In this document: one piece after another, positions 35,717-43,859 of the stretch
Layout: the number at the start of each line of letters is the position of its first letter
How positions within the stretch are numbered: position 1 is the stretch's first letter
Assembly: GCA_016197205.1 (NCBI GenBank)
Contig: JACPWG010000011.1
Span: 1 to 64,000 of the forward strand
Length of the DNA: 64,000 nt
Reading direction: 5' to 3'
Origin: Planctomycetota bacterium
GTDB lineage: Bacteria; Planctomycetota; MHYJ01; WSZJ01; JACPWG01
Notes under the pieces: model-generated
Databases searched by the model: none
Seen by the model: the letters and a program-made list of their open reading frames with translations, nothing else
What the model was told of the DNA's origin: nothing
Made by a program: the position numbers and the translations under genes

Positions 35717-37144
35717 TCAGTACTCGAACGTCACGCCCACCGTCACGCCCTGGCTCTCGTAGTCCTGCCGCAGGACGGTCGACTCGCTGTCGACGTAGGA
35801 ATATTGGGCGTAGGCGGCGATGCCCTTCGCCACCACGTGGGTGTAGCGGATCCCGGTCGCGTGGATGTCGTCGCTCCGCGTCTGATCGATTTCCACCCGA
35901 TCCCGGGCGTCGAAACGGTAGGTCGTGTAGCCGAACCAGAGGGTGACCCAGTCCTTCTCCGTCAAAAAAAACTCGGCGCCGAGGGTCAGGCGGTTGGCGT
36001 CGTAGCTGAACGAAGCGCTGTGGGCGTCGTCCCGCTCGTAGGCGTACCCGAGCGAAAGGTTGTCCTGCCCGCCCGGAAGCGCCCAAGTCAAGGTGGCGGA
36101 CGGGCCGAAGGCGAACGCGTTCTGATCGGTGTCCCGAAGGAACTGAAGCTGGCGGGAATTGAGCGCGACCTGCGCGGTCACCGCCTCGAGCAAGGGAAAA
36201 GCGACTTCGAGGGACTCCTGCTGCCGATCGATGAACGAATCCGAGTTGAGGATGTAGTGCGTGTAGTCGAACGAACCGGCGACGGAGATGCCGTCGCCGA
36301 ACCGGTGGACGTAGTGCAGCCGGCCGGTTTGCCCGAGCAGGTTCAGGTTCGACTGGTTGAGATGAAAGGACTGGTAGATGCCGTAGGCGCCGGTGACCTC
36401 GTCTTCGGAGGTGAGCTCGAAGCGGTAGCTGCCGTCGAAGAGCAGGCGAATGCGGAGATCGTCCCCCCGCGTGTCCCCGTTTTCGGTGGTCACGTCCGGC
36501 GGCAGGCCCATTTGCGTGAGCATCTCCCCTGCGACCTCTCCGTGCAAGCGCCAGGCCTTCGCGGGCCCTGGCGGGTCGGCCTCGGCAGCCGGGGAGCCGG
36601 CCGAGGCCGGTTGCGCCGCGCCGGGCTCCGCCGGCTTGGCGGGCTGCGCGCCGGCCGGCGCCTCGGGGGCGGCCTGCGCCTTGGCCGGGCCCGCTTCGGG
36701 CGCCTTCGGCTGCTCTCCGGCGGCGGGCGGCTGTGCCGGAGCGAGCGGCTGTGAAGGGCTGCCTTCGGGGGCTTTCGGCGTCTCGGTGGCGGGCGGTGTG
36801 GTTGGCGGCTCCGCGGGCGCGACGGGCGGCTGCGCCGGGGCGCCTTCGGGCGACTTGGGTTTCTCCGGGGCGGGAGGCTCGGCCGGCGGTTGCGTCGGCG
36901 CGGCGGGTGGCTCGGCCGGTCCGCCCTCGGGCGACTTTGGTTTTTCCGGAGCGGGGGGCTCCGCGGGCGGCTGAGCGGGCGCGGCCGGCGGCTGCGCCGG
37001 GCCCGCGTCGGGCGGCTTGGGTTGCTCCGCGCCCGGCGGCGGTTCGGCGGGTGCCTGGGTGAAGGCCGCTCCCCCGGCGCAAAGGAGGAAAGCACAAATC
37101 CCCAGTCCCAGCCAAACCTCGTGGCGGTGGGCGGCACGGCTCAT
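35717..37144 (-). CDS. Outer-membrane beta-barrel-like protein with long Pro/Ala-rich N-terminal linker
   Basis: 475 residues with a signal peptide (LGLGICAFLLCAGGAAFTQA). Residues about 30-195 are repeats of Pro, Ala and Glu, including two copies of PPAPEKPKSPEG, a likely extended periplasmic or cell-wall spacer. From about 200 the sequence alternates as in amphipathic beta-strands (ISVAGSFDYTHYILNSDSF, DNLSLGYAYERDDAHSASFS, WVTLWFGYTTYRFDARD) and ends in VTVGVTFEY with a terminal aromatic residue, the classic outer-membrane barrel signal. It probably sits in the outer membrane as a porin or solute-binding barrel of unknown substrate. A promoter with a 16-bp spacer lies about 90 bp upstream. 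Confidence 0.75.
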   Translation of the reverse strand: MSRAAHRHEVWLGLGICAFLLCAGGAAFTQAPAEPPPGAEQPKPPDAGPAQPPAAPAQPPAEPPAPEKPKSPEGGPAEPPAAPTQPPAEPPAPEKPKSPEGAPAQPPVAPAEPPTTPPATETPKAPEGSPSQPLAPAQPPAAGEQPKAPEAGPAKAQAAPEAPAGAQPAKPAEPGAAQPASAGSPAAEADPPGPAKAWRLHGEVAGEMLTQMGLPPDVTTENGDTRGDDLRIRLLFDGSYRFELTSEDEVTGAYGIYQSFHLNQSNLNLLGQTGRLHYVHRFGDGISVAGSFDYTHYILNSDSFIDRQQESLEVAFPLLEAVTAQVALNSRQLQFLRDTDQNAFAFGPSATLTWALPGGQDNLSLGYAYERDDAHSASFSYDANRLTLGAEFFLTEKDWVTLWFGYTTYRFDARDRVEIDQTRSDDIHATGIRYTHVVAKGIAAYAQYSYVDSESTVLRQDYESQGVTVGVTFEY

Positions 37145-37235
37145 CTCGGTCTCCCCTTTTTCCTGGAGCGGGTCGCGACAATCAAGCTGGATTCAAATCT
37201 GGGCGCGGCTCCGTGCCCACACGAAGCGGGTCGGG

Positions 37236-37263
37236 ATTGTACCATGCCCGCCATCCAGGTCAA
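37236..37263 (-). promoter_or_regulatory. Sigma-70-type promoter for outer-membrane-like gene
   Basis: Minus strand: -35 TTGACC at 37263-37258, 16-bp spacer, -10 TACAAT at 37241-37236. The ATG at 37144 is about 85 bases downstream. Confidence 0.6.
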
Positions 37264-37419
37264 TCGCCGGTTGCCGAGTGTGGGAACGAGCGGCCTTGCC
37301 GCACTGGTTTTCCGCAGGCCGCGAGCCCTTGTGCTGCAGGGCTTCCGCCCTGCGCCGACGGGACGCCCCGCGTGGAAATCGCTGACCCTTCGGAGTGCGG
37401 GGGCGGCAGGAGGAAGTCG

Positions 37420-37607
37420 GGCATGGTTCAAACGTGGGTTACAGCCTGCCGTCGGCCGCCTGCCGTAGGGGCGCTCCTTGTGGGCGCCCACGACTGGCCG
37501 CAAGCCGTTGGAGTGCGCGGGGTCGCCAACAGGGCGGGCACAAGGCCCGCCCCTACGTCCGGACACGAAAGCGTGTTACCCACACACTGCCCGATTTGAA
37601 CCATGCC
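37420..37607. mobile_element. 188-bp inverted-repeat element with 8-bp target duplication
   Basis: Perfect 13-bp terminal inverted repeats GGCATGGTTCAAA / TTTGAACCATGCC. It is flanked by the direct repeat GGAAGTCG at 37412-37419 and 37608-37615. The interior has a hairpin of GGGGCG/GCGCCC and GGGCGGGC/GCCCGCCC arms. No coding capacity, so a non-autonomous transposable element. A related copy with decayed ends is at 51603-51754. Confidence 0.75.
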
Positions 37608-37919
37608 GGAAGTCGGGGAGGGGCTTCGGACGATCCGTGCGAGAGCGGGTGCAGGGCGGACTCGTCCACCGGAGCGCCGCGCGCGAAGGCGGAAGCCCTG
37701 CACCACAAGGAAGGCTCAGGTCGCAGGATCAAGTGAACAGGCGGCTCGCGTCAGGCACCAGGGCGGCGCACTCACCTTGGACGGGCAGGCGTTCCGGCCT
37801 GCACCGACCGGCGTGAGTGCATGACTTTTTCCTTTACGGGCCCTGACGCTCGCGGTCGACGAGTGCGCGGCCCCGCGGGGTCCCCGCCGTCCGGGACGGA
37901 GGCTGCTTCTCCCGTTGAC

Positions 37920-37947
37920 TTGACAGGCGTCGTTCGCGGCCTATACT
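37920..37947 (+). promoter_or_regulatory. Sigma-70-type promoter for nucleotidyltransferase-like gene
   Basis: -35 TTGACA (37920-37925), 16-bp spacer, -10 TATACT (37942-37947). The start codon at 38069 is about 115 bases downstream of the expected start of transcription. Confidence 0.75.
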
Positions 37948-38068
37948 GCACTTCCGGCGCCGACCGCCACGGAGGTCTCGCGGCCCGGACGTCGCCTTCC
38001 TTGCAAGCCGCCCGCGCCCGCCGGAAGCGGAACGCGAACACAGTCTCCAATCTCCACGGAAGGGAGCG

Positions 38069-38866
38069 ATGATGGACCTGAAAAAACAAGGCAAGCCCGC
38101 GACGGGAGCGACCGCCGACGACCTCGCGGGACGCGGCGTACCCAAGGACATCGCGGAGGGACTCGTGCGCGTGCGGGGCGAGCTGGAGCGCGCGGCCGGC
38201 GACAACCTCGTCGGGCTGCTCCTCTATGGGGGACTCTCGCGGGGACGCTACCGGCCCGGCCGGAGCGACGTGAACGTCGCCGTCATCCTCCGCGACGCGT
38301 CCTCCTTCGCCCTCTCAGCCATCGCCCCGAGCCTGAAGCACGCCTTCCTCGCGCTCCGCCTCGAGCCCTTCGTCGTCACCGCGACCGAGATCCGTCGCTC
38401 GGCCGACGTCTTCCCGACGAAGTTCCTGGACATCCAGCGCCACCACCTCCTGCTCTGCGGGGAAGATCCCTTCCAGGGCCTGGTCATCTCGCGGGAGCAC
38501 CTGCGCCTGCGTGTCGAGCAGGAGCTGCGCAACTTGTCCTTGCGCCTTCGTCGCCGGTATCTCTCGGTCTACGACGACGAAGGGGGCATGACGCTGGCCC
38601 TGGTCGACGTCGCGGTGCCGCTCGCGGTGAACCTGGCCGGGCTCCTTGACCTCGCGGGGAAGGACGCGCCCGCGGACGACGCGCTCGCCTCCACGTACGA
38701 AAAGGCGGCGGCGGCGTTCGGCCTCAACCTGCCCGTGCTCCTGCGGCTCGCGGAGGTCCGGCGGTCGGGCATGGTCGGGGAGGATGCGCGTTCGCTGCTG
38801 GAAGCGGTCCTCGCCGCCCTGGTGCGTGCCGCCGAGGCGGCGGACCGGCTGGAGGTCGCGGGATGA
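38069..38866 (+). CDS. Nucleotidyltransferase-fold protein (MNT-like)
   Basis: 265 residues. GGAAGGGAG precedes ATG 38069 (a second ATG follows at once). Residues about 47-72, GLLLYGGLSRGRYRPGRSDVNVAVIL, match the nucleotidyltransferase pattern of a G(G)-S-x-G motif followed by a strand with the metal-binding Asp. Here the usual D-x-D appears as SDVNVAV with Asn at the second position, so catalytic metal binding may be weakened. The C-terminal half is helical, like the substrate-binding half of kanamycin-nucleotidyltransferase relatives. It is translationally coupled (ATGA) to the small membrane protein that follows. Possible roles are nucleotide transfer in a toxin-antitoxin-like or regulatory pair; not determined. 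Confidence 0.7.
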   Translation: MMDLKKQGKPATGATADDLAGRGVPKDIAEGLVRVRGELERAAGDNLVGLLLYGGLSRGRYRPGRSDVNVAVILRDASSFALSAIAPSLKHAFLALRLEPFVVTATEIRRSADVFPTKFLDIQRHHLLLCGEDPFQGLVISREHLRLRVEQELRNLSLRLRRRYLSVYDDEGGMTLALVDVAVPLAVNLAGLLDLAGKDAPADDALASTYEKAAAAFGLNLPVLLRLAEVRRSGMVGEDARSLLEAVLAALVRAAEAADRLEVAG

Positions 38867-39261
38867 ATCCCTTCGAGCTGCCGGGGCCGGCCTTTCTCGC
38901 TCTCTACGTGGGAGTCGCCCTCGCGGCGACGGCCCTCGCGGCCGCCGCGCGCGCGCTGTTGCGGCCGCCGGGAGGCGAGCCCTCGCGCATGGCCAAGCCG
39001 CTGGACGCCTATGAGATCGCCTACCTCGAGGGAGGGGCCGAGACGGCGATCCACGCCGCGGTCGCGGGGCTCTTCCATGCCCAGGCCCTCGACGCGACGG
39101 GCGACGACCGATGCGTGGCCGCGGTCGCCCCCCTGCCCCGGGACCCGCATCCGCCCGAGGCGGAGGTGCATCGCGAGCTGGACGCCATTGCGGCGGCGGT
39201 GCGACGTGGGGAAACGCGGCGCGGGCTCGCGCAGGTGGAGGCGGGCCGGGCTGCGCGATGA
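38863..39261 (+). CDS. TIGR04222-like membrane protein, short form
   Basis: 132 residues beginning MNPFELPGPAFLALYVG, with one transmembrane helix (LALYVGVALAATALAAAARALL) and then LDAYEIAYLEGGAETAIHAAVAGLF. This opening matches the TIGR04222 family of membrane proteins, which normally continue for another 100-200 residues with a second helix. Here the frame stops early; its TGA overlaps an ATG of a 49-codon frame, and a third frame (to 39481) encodes a plausible helical segment (REVLAAAQAELVRALV). I suspect the gene was shortened or frameshifted before the repeat at 39495. It overlaps the upstream gene by four bases. Confidence 0.65.
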   Translation: MNPFELPGPAFLALYVGVALAATALAAAARALLRPPGGEPSRMAKPLDAYEIAYLEGGAETAIHAAVAGLFHAQALDATGDDRCVAAVAPLPRDPHPPEAEVHRELDAIAAAVRRGETRRGLAQVEAGRAAR

Positions 39262-39494
39262 ACGCACAGGCGGGGCGCGCGATACGCGGGGGGAGTGCGG
39301 AGCGGACGGGGCGAACGGAGCAAGCGGGACGAGCGCGGGCGCGGTCGGTGGGTCGCGGCGCGAGGTGCTGGCGGCGGCCCAGGCGGAGCTGGTGCGCGCC
39401 CTGGTGAGCGGCGGGTCGGCGCCGGCGGGCTTCGACGAGTCGGCGGTGGCGGCGGCGGCACGTGCGCTGGCGCGAAGATGAGGTCTCAGGGCCC

Positions 39495-39621
39495 GTGAAA
39501 AAATAACTCATGCAGCTCGGAAACCAGGGAGCTCCTCAGGAAAAGGCTCAAGGCTCAAAGTTCAAGGCTCAGAGTTCGCGATTCCGTGCCCGGGCTACGT
39601 TCCATGGTGGTCATTGAGAAT
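39495..39621 (+). repeat. Dispersed repeat family 2, copy 1 (left half only)
   Basis: Starts AATAACTCATGCAGCTCGG, then AAAAGGCTCAAGGCTCAA and CGTTCCATGGTGGTCATTGA. Matches 45137-45371 and 59292-59537, which are full length. This copy is cut at GAGAAT by the 129-bp palindrome that follows. Confidence 0.8.
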
Positions 39622-39750
39622 GGGTGTGGCTACTTTTCGACGACAGCGCCCAGACCGCCTGAAGGCGGTACTACGAACAGTAGGTTCCGAGAGCAGCACC
39701 CACTGTTTGTAGTACCCCCTTCAGGGGGCCTACGAAAAGTAGCCACACCC
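39622..39750. mobile_element. 129-bp palindromic element
   Basis: Perfect 18-bp terminal inverted repeats GGGTGTGGCTACTTTTCG and complement. The interior arms also pair (CCGCCTGAAGGCGGTACTAC against the GTAGTACCCCCTTCAGGGGG side). It lies between a truncated family 2 repeat and the end of the minus-strand gene, and its tip encodes that gene's last residues. Confidence 0.75.
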
Positions 39751-39999
39751 GCTCTCCCGCCACTGTCGCAACAGCATGCCGGAGATCCCGCGGCAATTGA
39801 GGCCGTCGAAGTTCGCCAGGAACACGACGGCGACTTCCTGGAGCGGCATCCCATCCAGCAGGTGGAGCCGGTTCCTCATGTCCATGATGGACTCGCCTTC
39901 GGCTTCCCAGTGGGTCTGCAGCGCGCGCAGGAGTTGGTCGCGGTCGAAGTTCACGGTCAAGAAGCTGACCCGCTCGTCCTGGCAATTGTCCGTAAGCAT
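39730..39999 (-). CDS. Small protein of unknown function, C-terminus formed by a palindromic element
   Basis: 89 residues from ATG 39999, chosen for the GGAGG seven bases upstream. The sequence (FLTVNFDRDQLLRALQTHW, NRLHLLDGMPLQEVAVVFL, GISGMLLRQW) looks like a compact alpha/beta protein and has a less GC-rich codon choice than its neighbours. No family is recognised. Its last eight or so codons (SGCGYFS, then TAG) lie within the terminal inverted repeat of the 129-bp element at 39622-39750, so the original C-terminus has been replaced or cut. It may be a remnant of a longer gene. Confidence 0.45.
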   Translation of the reverse strand: MLTDNCQDERVSFLTVNFDRDQLLRALQTHWEAEGESIMDMRNRLHLLDGMPLQEVAVVFLANFDGLNCRGISGMLLRQWRESGCGYFS

Positions 40000-40545
40000 G
40001 AGCGTTCCTCCGAAGCTCTGCGGAACCCATCCAGCAACAATCTCTTTCGGCTCGATCGACCCCAGCGCCAGAGCTGGGTGTCCGGCAGTGCATGTTAGTG
40101 GATCAAGGGCGCAACCGTCGTACCGCATATGGCCGTAGCGGGGGCGAATGCGTAGCGTCGTCGAAACCACTAGGCACGACGAGGCTTTGCGCGGGAGCAG
40201 GGTCCGGGGGTGGCTGAGAGCGGGTGCGCTGGACCGGGCGTGGGGCCGGGGATGTCAAGCGCTGATGGCACCCGTGCTCGTCTTGCTTACCGTTCCGCAC
40301 GATCTTTCACCCTGAAAGGAACCGGCTCAGAGGGCCGTGCCGCCTCGCCACTTGCGACCGATAAAGTTATATCTCGGCAGGGCGAGGTCCGGGCGTGCAG
40401 CAGCCTATCCCCCCACATGGAGAAGCCTCGCCACCGCCTCGCGGTCGGGCGGGAGGCCGGCCTCGACGGCGTCCGCGAGGCGAAGCAGCCGCGAGGGGGC
40501 CTTGTCGTCCGGCTCGCGTCCTGCCACCTCACGCAGGAACAACAA
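40000..40545. other. Intergenic region without supported gene
   Basis: About 550 bp upstream of the small minus-strand gene. Several short frames exist on both strands but none has a family match, a good start and normal codon use. No promoter is clear. Confidence 0.45.
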
Positions 40546-40804
40546 CCCGAACTGAGGCTAAACTCGACCGACGGCGGCAAATCGCTGGATCATGGCTCCG
40601 CGTCCCAGCTAGACGCGGGCGAAATTTGAAATTTGAAATTTGACTTTTTGCAATTTGAAATTCGGCCCGGCCGTGTCGGTCGAACGCGAGACTTTTACAC
40701 AGAGACGCGGAGACGCAGAGGCCGGGCGCTGAGTCCACCGTCTTCTACCGGCGATCATCTCTGGCAACGGACGGAGAGATCGATTTTAGCTTCACTTCGG
40801 CTTG
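40546..40804 (+). repeat. Dispersed composite repeat, family 1, copy D
   Basis: Most complete copy: left block GAGGCTAAACTCGACCGACG, the AAATTTG tandem, the GACGCGGAGACGCAGAGG tandem, GCGCTGAGTCCAC, and the right end TTAGCTTCACTTCGGCTTGT. The right end contains the stop codon of the degraded gene that follows on the minus strand. Confidence 0.85.
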
Positions 40805-41282
40805 TTGCGCAGGAATGCCGCTGCGGGCCCCGGCCCCTCGGGAACGACCCGCAGACGCGAACCCGAAGCCAGCGCAAGCTCCCGGCGAACGAGCGGGTCC
40901 TTCGTCCCACATACAGCTCGAGGAAAGCACTGCGTTGCTCGTCCCCGCCCAGCGGCGCCGAGCGGGCTTCCCCCGCCGACGGCGCGCCGCCCTTGTTCGG
41001 CCTGCACCAAGCAGCGCGGCGGCGATGTCCTCGCGCAGCTCCGGACTGGCGGCCGCTCGCCATCGCTCGTAGACACCACGACCCGCGTCCGGCACGAGTA
41101 GCGGAGGGGCCGGCGGGGCGAGGGCGCGCGGCCGGGTCCTCCGCGGCGGGCAAGCCACGAGCGCCGTCGGCCGCCGGCGGGGCGGGGCTCGGCGCATCGC
41201 CGCGGTTACGGCCGGCTCGCGCGAGGAGCACGACATTGAGCGATAGGGAGAGCGCAAGGGCGAAGGCAAGGGCGCGGTTCAT
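40796..41282 (-). pseudogene. Frameshifted small membrane protein gene
   Basis: Starts at ATG 41282 with MNRALAFALALSLSLNVVLLARAG, an N-terminal signal/anchor like that of the gene at 42275-42604. Coding-looking segments then alternate between frames: YERWRAAASPELREDIAAAL in one, GGDEQRSAFLELYVG in another, and PLVRRELALASGSRLRVVPE through to NKPK-stop in the third. That pattern fits one gene of about 160 residues with two or three frameshifts, or sequence errors. It is the last of four small minus-strand genes and ends inside repeat copy D. Function unknown; the family seems to be paralogous to its upstream neighbour. Confidence 0.55.
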
Positions 41283-41290
41283 GGCCCTGC

Positions 41291-41782
41291 CTACTCCTTC
41301 TCGAAGAGGATGCCGCACAGCTCCGCGTGTTCCGAGGTCGTTCCGGCGGCGAGCCGGGCCGCGAGACGGTCCAGGCGGCGGCGCAGCCGCGGATCGGGTT
41401 CGCGGGCGGAAAGGTCGAGCAGCAAGGCTCGGGCGACCTCTGGCCTGTCCCCGACGAACCCCAAGCCGTGGGCGCGGCAGGCGACGAGCGCGAGCGCCAT
41501 CCGCGTGTCGGGATTGCCGGTTCCGGCGTAGACCGCGAGCAGGCGCTTTCGCCGCTCGGGGAGAGTGGAGGGCGCGACGGTCCGTTGCCCGGGGAGGGCG
41601 GGCGCGACGGGTGCGGCAAGCGACTGGACCGCCACCATGGCGAGCGTAGCGGCGATCTGCTCGCGCAGGTCGTCGGTCTTCGCGCCCATCCAAAGGCCGA
41701 GCATGTCGTGGCCCCCGTCCGCGGGAAAGGTGGCGTTGGCGAGGGCTTGCAGGACTGCCGCTCGGTCAGGGCCGGCAGGCAA
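41291..41782 (-). CDS. HEAT-like helical protein of unknown function
   Basis: 163 residues from a TTG (41782) that overlaps the previous stop by 17 bases; the start is uncertain. The product is helical, with repeated units of about 35 residues (LREQIAATLAMVAVQSL, TRMALALVACRAHGLGFVGD, PRLRRRLDRLAARLAAG), like HEAT or TPR-type solenoids. Planctomycetes often have such small helical proteins beside anchored partners. It follows the ATG-overlapped pair upstream, so it is in the same operon. No catalytic motif seen. Confidence 0.6.
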   Translation of the reverse strand: MPAGPDRAAVLQALANATFPADGGHDMLGLWMGAKTDDLREQIAATLAMVAVQSLAAPVAPALPGQRTVAPSTLPERRKRLLAVYAGTGNPDTRMALALVACRAHGLGFVGDRPEVARALLLDLSAREPDPRLRRRLDRLAARLAAGTTSEHAELCGILFEKE

Positions 41783-42278
41783 GCCGATCGAGCGCTTCTC
41801 GAAAGGCGGCCAGGACCGGAGCGGGGGCGACCCGGCCTTGCAGGACGTTGAAGCCCGAGGCCAGCGCGCCGACCACGGCCGGGTCGCGCTCGCCGCGCAC
41901 CGCGGTCGTCATGCAATCGATCCACTCCGCGGCGTCGAGGTCGTTGCCACCCACTCCAGTGCTTTCGAGGACGGCCGCGGCCATGCGTCGCTCCGGGGGC
42001 TCCCCCGACACGAGGATTGCGTGGACCTTCTTCAGTTTCTCAGCAGCGAGATGGCCGGGTTCTCCGAAGATTGCCACTTCGGCGAGTAGGGTGAGCACGT
42101 CGGGGTTCTCTCCCTGCGCGAGGGCGTCGAGAACTTCCCGACGGGCGATCTCGTCGAAGGGAAACGTGCCCATTTGGATCGCGGCCATCTGCCGTTCCGC
42201 AATTGGCAGGGTCGCCAGGGCGCGGAGTTTCCAGCGGAGGTCCCGATCGGCGTGCTGGATGGCGTCCGCGAGGTTCAT
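41766..42278 (-). CDS. HEAT-like helical protein of unknown function
   Basis: 170 residues; its ATG overlaps the stop of the previous gene (ATGA). The sequence is helical with HEAT-type spacing (DLRWKLRALATLPIAERQMAAI, ARREVLDALAQGENPDVLTLL, LAAEKLKKVHAILVSG, DPAVVGALASGFNVLQG). It resembles the following 163-residue protein in style and size, so the two may have arisen by duplication. The frame is open upstream to 43706, but that part is antisense to real genes and is not coding. Role unknown; protein-protein binding is the usual job of such folds. Confidence 0.7.
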   Translation of the reverse strand: MNLADAIQHADRDLRWKLRALATLPIAERQMAAIQMGTFPFDEIARREVLDALAQGENPDVLTLLAEVAIFGEPGHLAAEKLKKVHAILVSGEPPERRMAAAVLESTGVGGNDLDAAEWIDCMTTAVRGERDPAVVGALASGFNVLQGRVAPAPVLAAFREALDRLACRP

Positions 42279-42604
42279 CCCGGCGCAGGCCTCGAGCGTT
42301 TTCGCCCATCCGCGAGCTCCTTTTCGAGCGACGCGCCGCGGTCCTGGAGCCGGGAGCGCTGGTCCGCGAGAGCCGCGCGCGAGGCGTCGGCGGCGGGAGA
42401 AGTGGGGGTGGTCTGAGGAGGCGGCGCATCGGATCGCACGGCTTTCCCCGAGCGACGCGCTGCGTCGCCGTCCGCGGCGGGAGTGGGTGAAGCGGTCGCG
42501 GCGGCCTCGGCGCCCAAGCGCTCTGTTCGAGCCAAGTAGAGGTTGAGCCCGAAGGAGAGTGCCAGGAAAGCGAGCAGCGTGGCTCTTCGGCTGTCGGCCG
42601 GCAT
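42275..42604 (-). CDS. Small anchored protein of unknown function
   Basis: 109 residues from ATG 42604 (another ATG is at 42613). A hydrophobic N-terminal helix (ATLLAFLALSFGLNLYLA) is followed by an Ala/Pro-rich linker and a helical, charged end (SRAALADQRSRLQDRGASLEKELADG). Probably a single-pass membrane protein with a periplasmic coiled coil. It is the first gene of the four-gene minus-strand operon and overlaps the next by four bases. A 145-bp inverted-repeat element lies 51 bp upstream, in its promoter region. Confidence 0.6.
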   Translation of the reverse strand: MPADSRRATLLAFLALSFGLNLYLARTERLGAEAAATASPTPAADGDAARRSGKAVRSDAPPPQTTPTSPAADASRAALADQRSRLQDRGASLEKELADGRKRSRPAPG

Positions 42605-42655
42605 GAAGTCCATGATACCGGATTTCGGCGTCACCTGCCAGATCCACGCCCCTTG

Positions 42656-42800
42656 GCACCCGCGCAAGAATAGCTGCGCGGATTCGTACCTCGAGGCTCC
42701 TGGGGGCGCGGCCCTCTGGGCCGCGCTGCGCGGGCCGGAGGCCCGCGCCCCCAGGCATCGGTCGATCCACAAAAGTGCAAAGGGATTCTTGCGCGGGCGC
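42656..42800. mobile_element. 145-bp inverted-repeat element, copy 1
   Basis: Terminal inverted repeats GCRCCCGCGCAAG / CTTGCGCGGGCGC (one mismatch in this copy) enclose a strong CTGGGGGCGCGG...CGCGCCCCCAG hairpin. It is flanked by TTG on both sides (42653-42655 and 42801-42803), a 3-bp target duplication. Same length and interior as 61919-62063 and 62631-62775. Confidence 0.85.
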
Positions 42801-42915
42801 TTGCCCCCGGCGATAACCGGTAGGGGCACGGCGCTGCCGTGCCCGCGACGCGGTCTCCCCACAGTCGGCCTCGCGCGAGAGCTGCGGCAGTTTGACCCAA
42901 CCCCGGAGTTCCGAC

Positions 42916-42945
42916 TTGCCGTCCGGACCTCCGCGCGGGTACAAT
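42916..42945 (+). promoter_or_regulatory. Possible sigma-70 promoter for Uma2 gene
   Basis: -35-like TTGCCG (42916-42921), 18-bp spacer, -10 TACAAT (42940-42945); the ATG is 51 bases downstream. Weaker than the other promoters listed. Confidence 0.4.
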
Positions 42946-42995
42946 GACCGGGAATGGAGGAGCACGGCGCGGGAAGACTTTGAGGCTTGAGAACC

Positions 42996-43556
42996 ATGGT
43001 CGTGCGCATCGCCCGCCGCAAGTTTACGGTGGAGCAGTACCACAGGATGGGGGAGAGCGGCGTCTTCGCCCCCGACGAGCGCGTGGAACTGATCGATGGG
43101 GAGATCGTCGAGATGTCGCCGATTGGGCCGAACCACGCCGCCGCGGTGAAACGCCTGCTCGCCATTTTTGCCGCACGTCTCGGACCCCGGGTTCTGCTTG
43201 GCGTTCAGGACCCGGTGACCCTTGGGCCGCGCTCCGAACCGCAGCCTGACGTCGCGCTCCTCGAGCCGAAGGCGGACTTCTACGCGTGCGGGCACCCGAG
43301 TCCGAAGGACATCCTCCTTTTGATCGAGGTCTCCGACACGACGCAGAGATACGATCGCGAAGTGAAGATGCCCCACTACGCCCGGGTCGGCATTCGCGAG
43401 GCATGGCTGGTGGATCTCGTGAGCGACCGCATCGAGATCTACCGCAAGCCGGGGCAGGGCGGCTACGGCGAGCTGCGCAAGGTCGGCCGGGGCGAAAAGC
43501 TGGCGCCGCTCGCCTTCCCGCGCTGCGCGTTGCGCGTCGAGGAGATCGTGGGCTGA
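42996..43556 (+). CDS. Uma2 family PD-(D/E)XK protein (DUF820)
   Basis: 186 residues from ATG 42996 (TTG 42987 is possible). It shows the family pattern: RKFTVEQYHRMGESGVFAPDERVELIDGEI near the N-terminus (strand and helix with the first acidic residue), then QPDVALLEP and ILLLIEVSDTTQRYDREVKMP, which supply the D, E and K of the restriction-endonuclease-like core, and GIREAWLVDL. Uma2 proteins are abundant in cyanobacteria and planctomycetes; a nuclease role linked to transposable elements has been proposed, but activity is not established. It sits alone, just upstream of the Rpn-type nuclease gene. Confidence 0.88.
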   Translation: MVVRIARRKFTVEQYHRMGESGVFAPDERVELIDGEIVEMSPIGPNHAAAVKRLLAIFAARLGPRVLLGVQDPVTLGPRSEPQPDVALLEPKADFYACGHPSPKDILLLIEVSDTTQRYDREVKMPHYARVGIREAWLVDLVSDRIEIYRKPGQGGYGELRKVGRGEKLAPLAFPRCALRVEEIVG

Positions 43557-43859
43557 GAAGGGCGGGGCGGAGCGGACACTCACACTGCGTCCGGATTCGG
43601 AACACCTCGCCGTCACAATTCTTCCCACCTCAACATCATCACTCGGCCCATCGGCTCGGCAGTGGGTGGGCCGCCTCGCCGCCGTCGTCGGGCGCGGCGG
43701 CTTCATCTCCCGGCGCCGACTGACATTCCAATCTACACAACAGATTCAGATGAATTTGTGCGAATCTGGCCCGCCCAATGCTCCGGAGCAGGAGCGGATC
43801 GGCGCGCGCGGCGCGGACGAGTGCACGAGGGCGCGGGGACGGCGAAGGGCGGGTGGGCG
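43557..43859. repeat. Upstream part of duplicated Rpn segment, copy 1
   Basis: From about 43607 this region matches 49101-49353 upstream of the second Rpn gene (shared CGCCGTCACRATTC, ACAGATTCAGATGAA, GCTCCGG and ACGGCGAAGGGCGG words). It is non-coding and marks the left end of a segmental duplication. Confidence 0.65.

Larger units (their letters stand above)
37145..38068. other. Divergent intergenic region, 924 bp
   Basis: Holds two facing promoters, one for each neighbouring gene (37236-37263 minus, 37920-37947 plus), and between them a 188-bp inverted-repeat element (37420-37607). GCAGGGCTTCCGCCCTGC-type hairpins occur at about 37335 and a related GGAAGCCCTGCACCAC at about 37691. No gene is supported. 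Confidence 0.7.

Noticed and set aside
39258..39481. A further gene after the TIGR04222-like gene
   Set aside because: An ATG overlaps the stop, but the 49-codon frame is Arg-rich and the protein-like segment is in another frame with no start; kept as a note only.
41766..43706. 646-codon minus-strand frame
   Set aside because: Only its last 170 codons look like protein; the rest is antisense to the Uma2 gene and crosses a mobile element. An ATGA overlap at 42275-42278 gives a better start.
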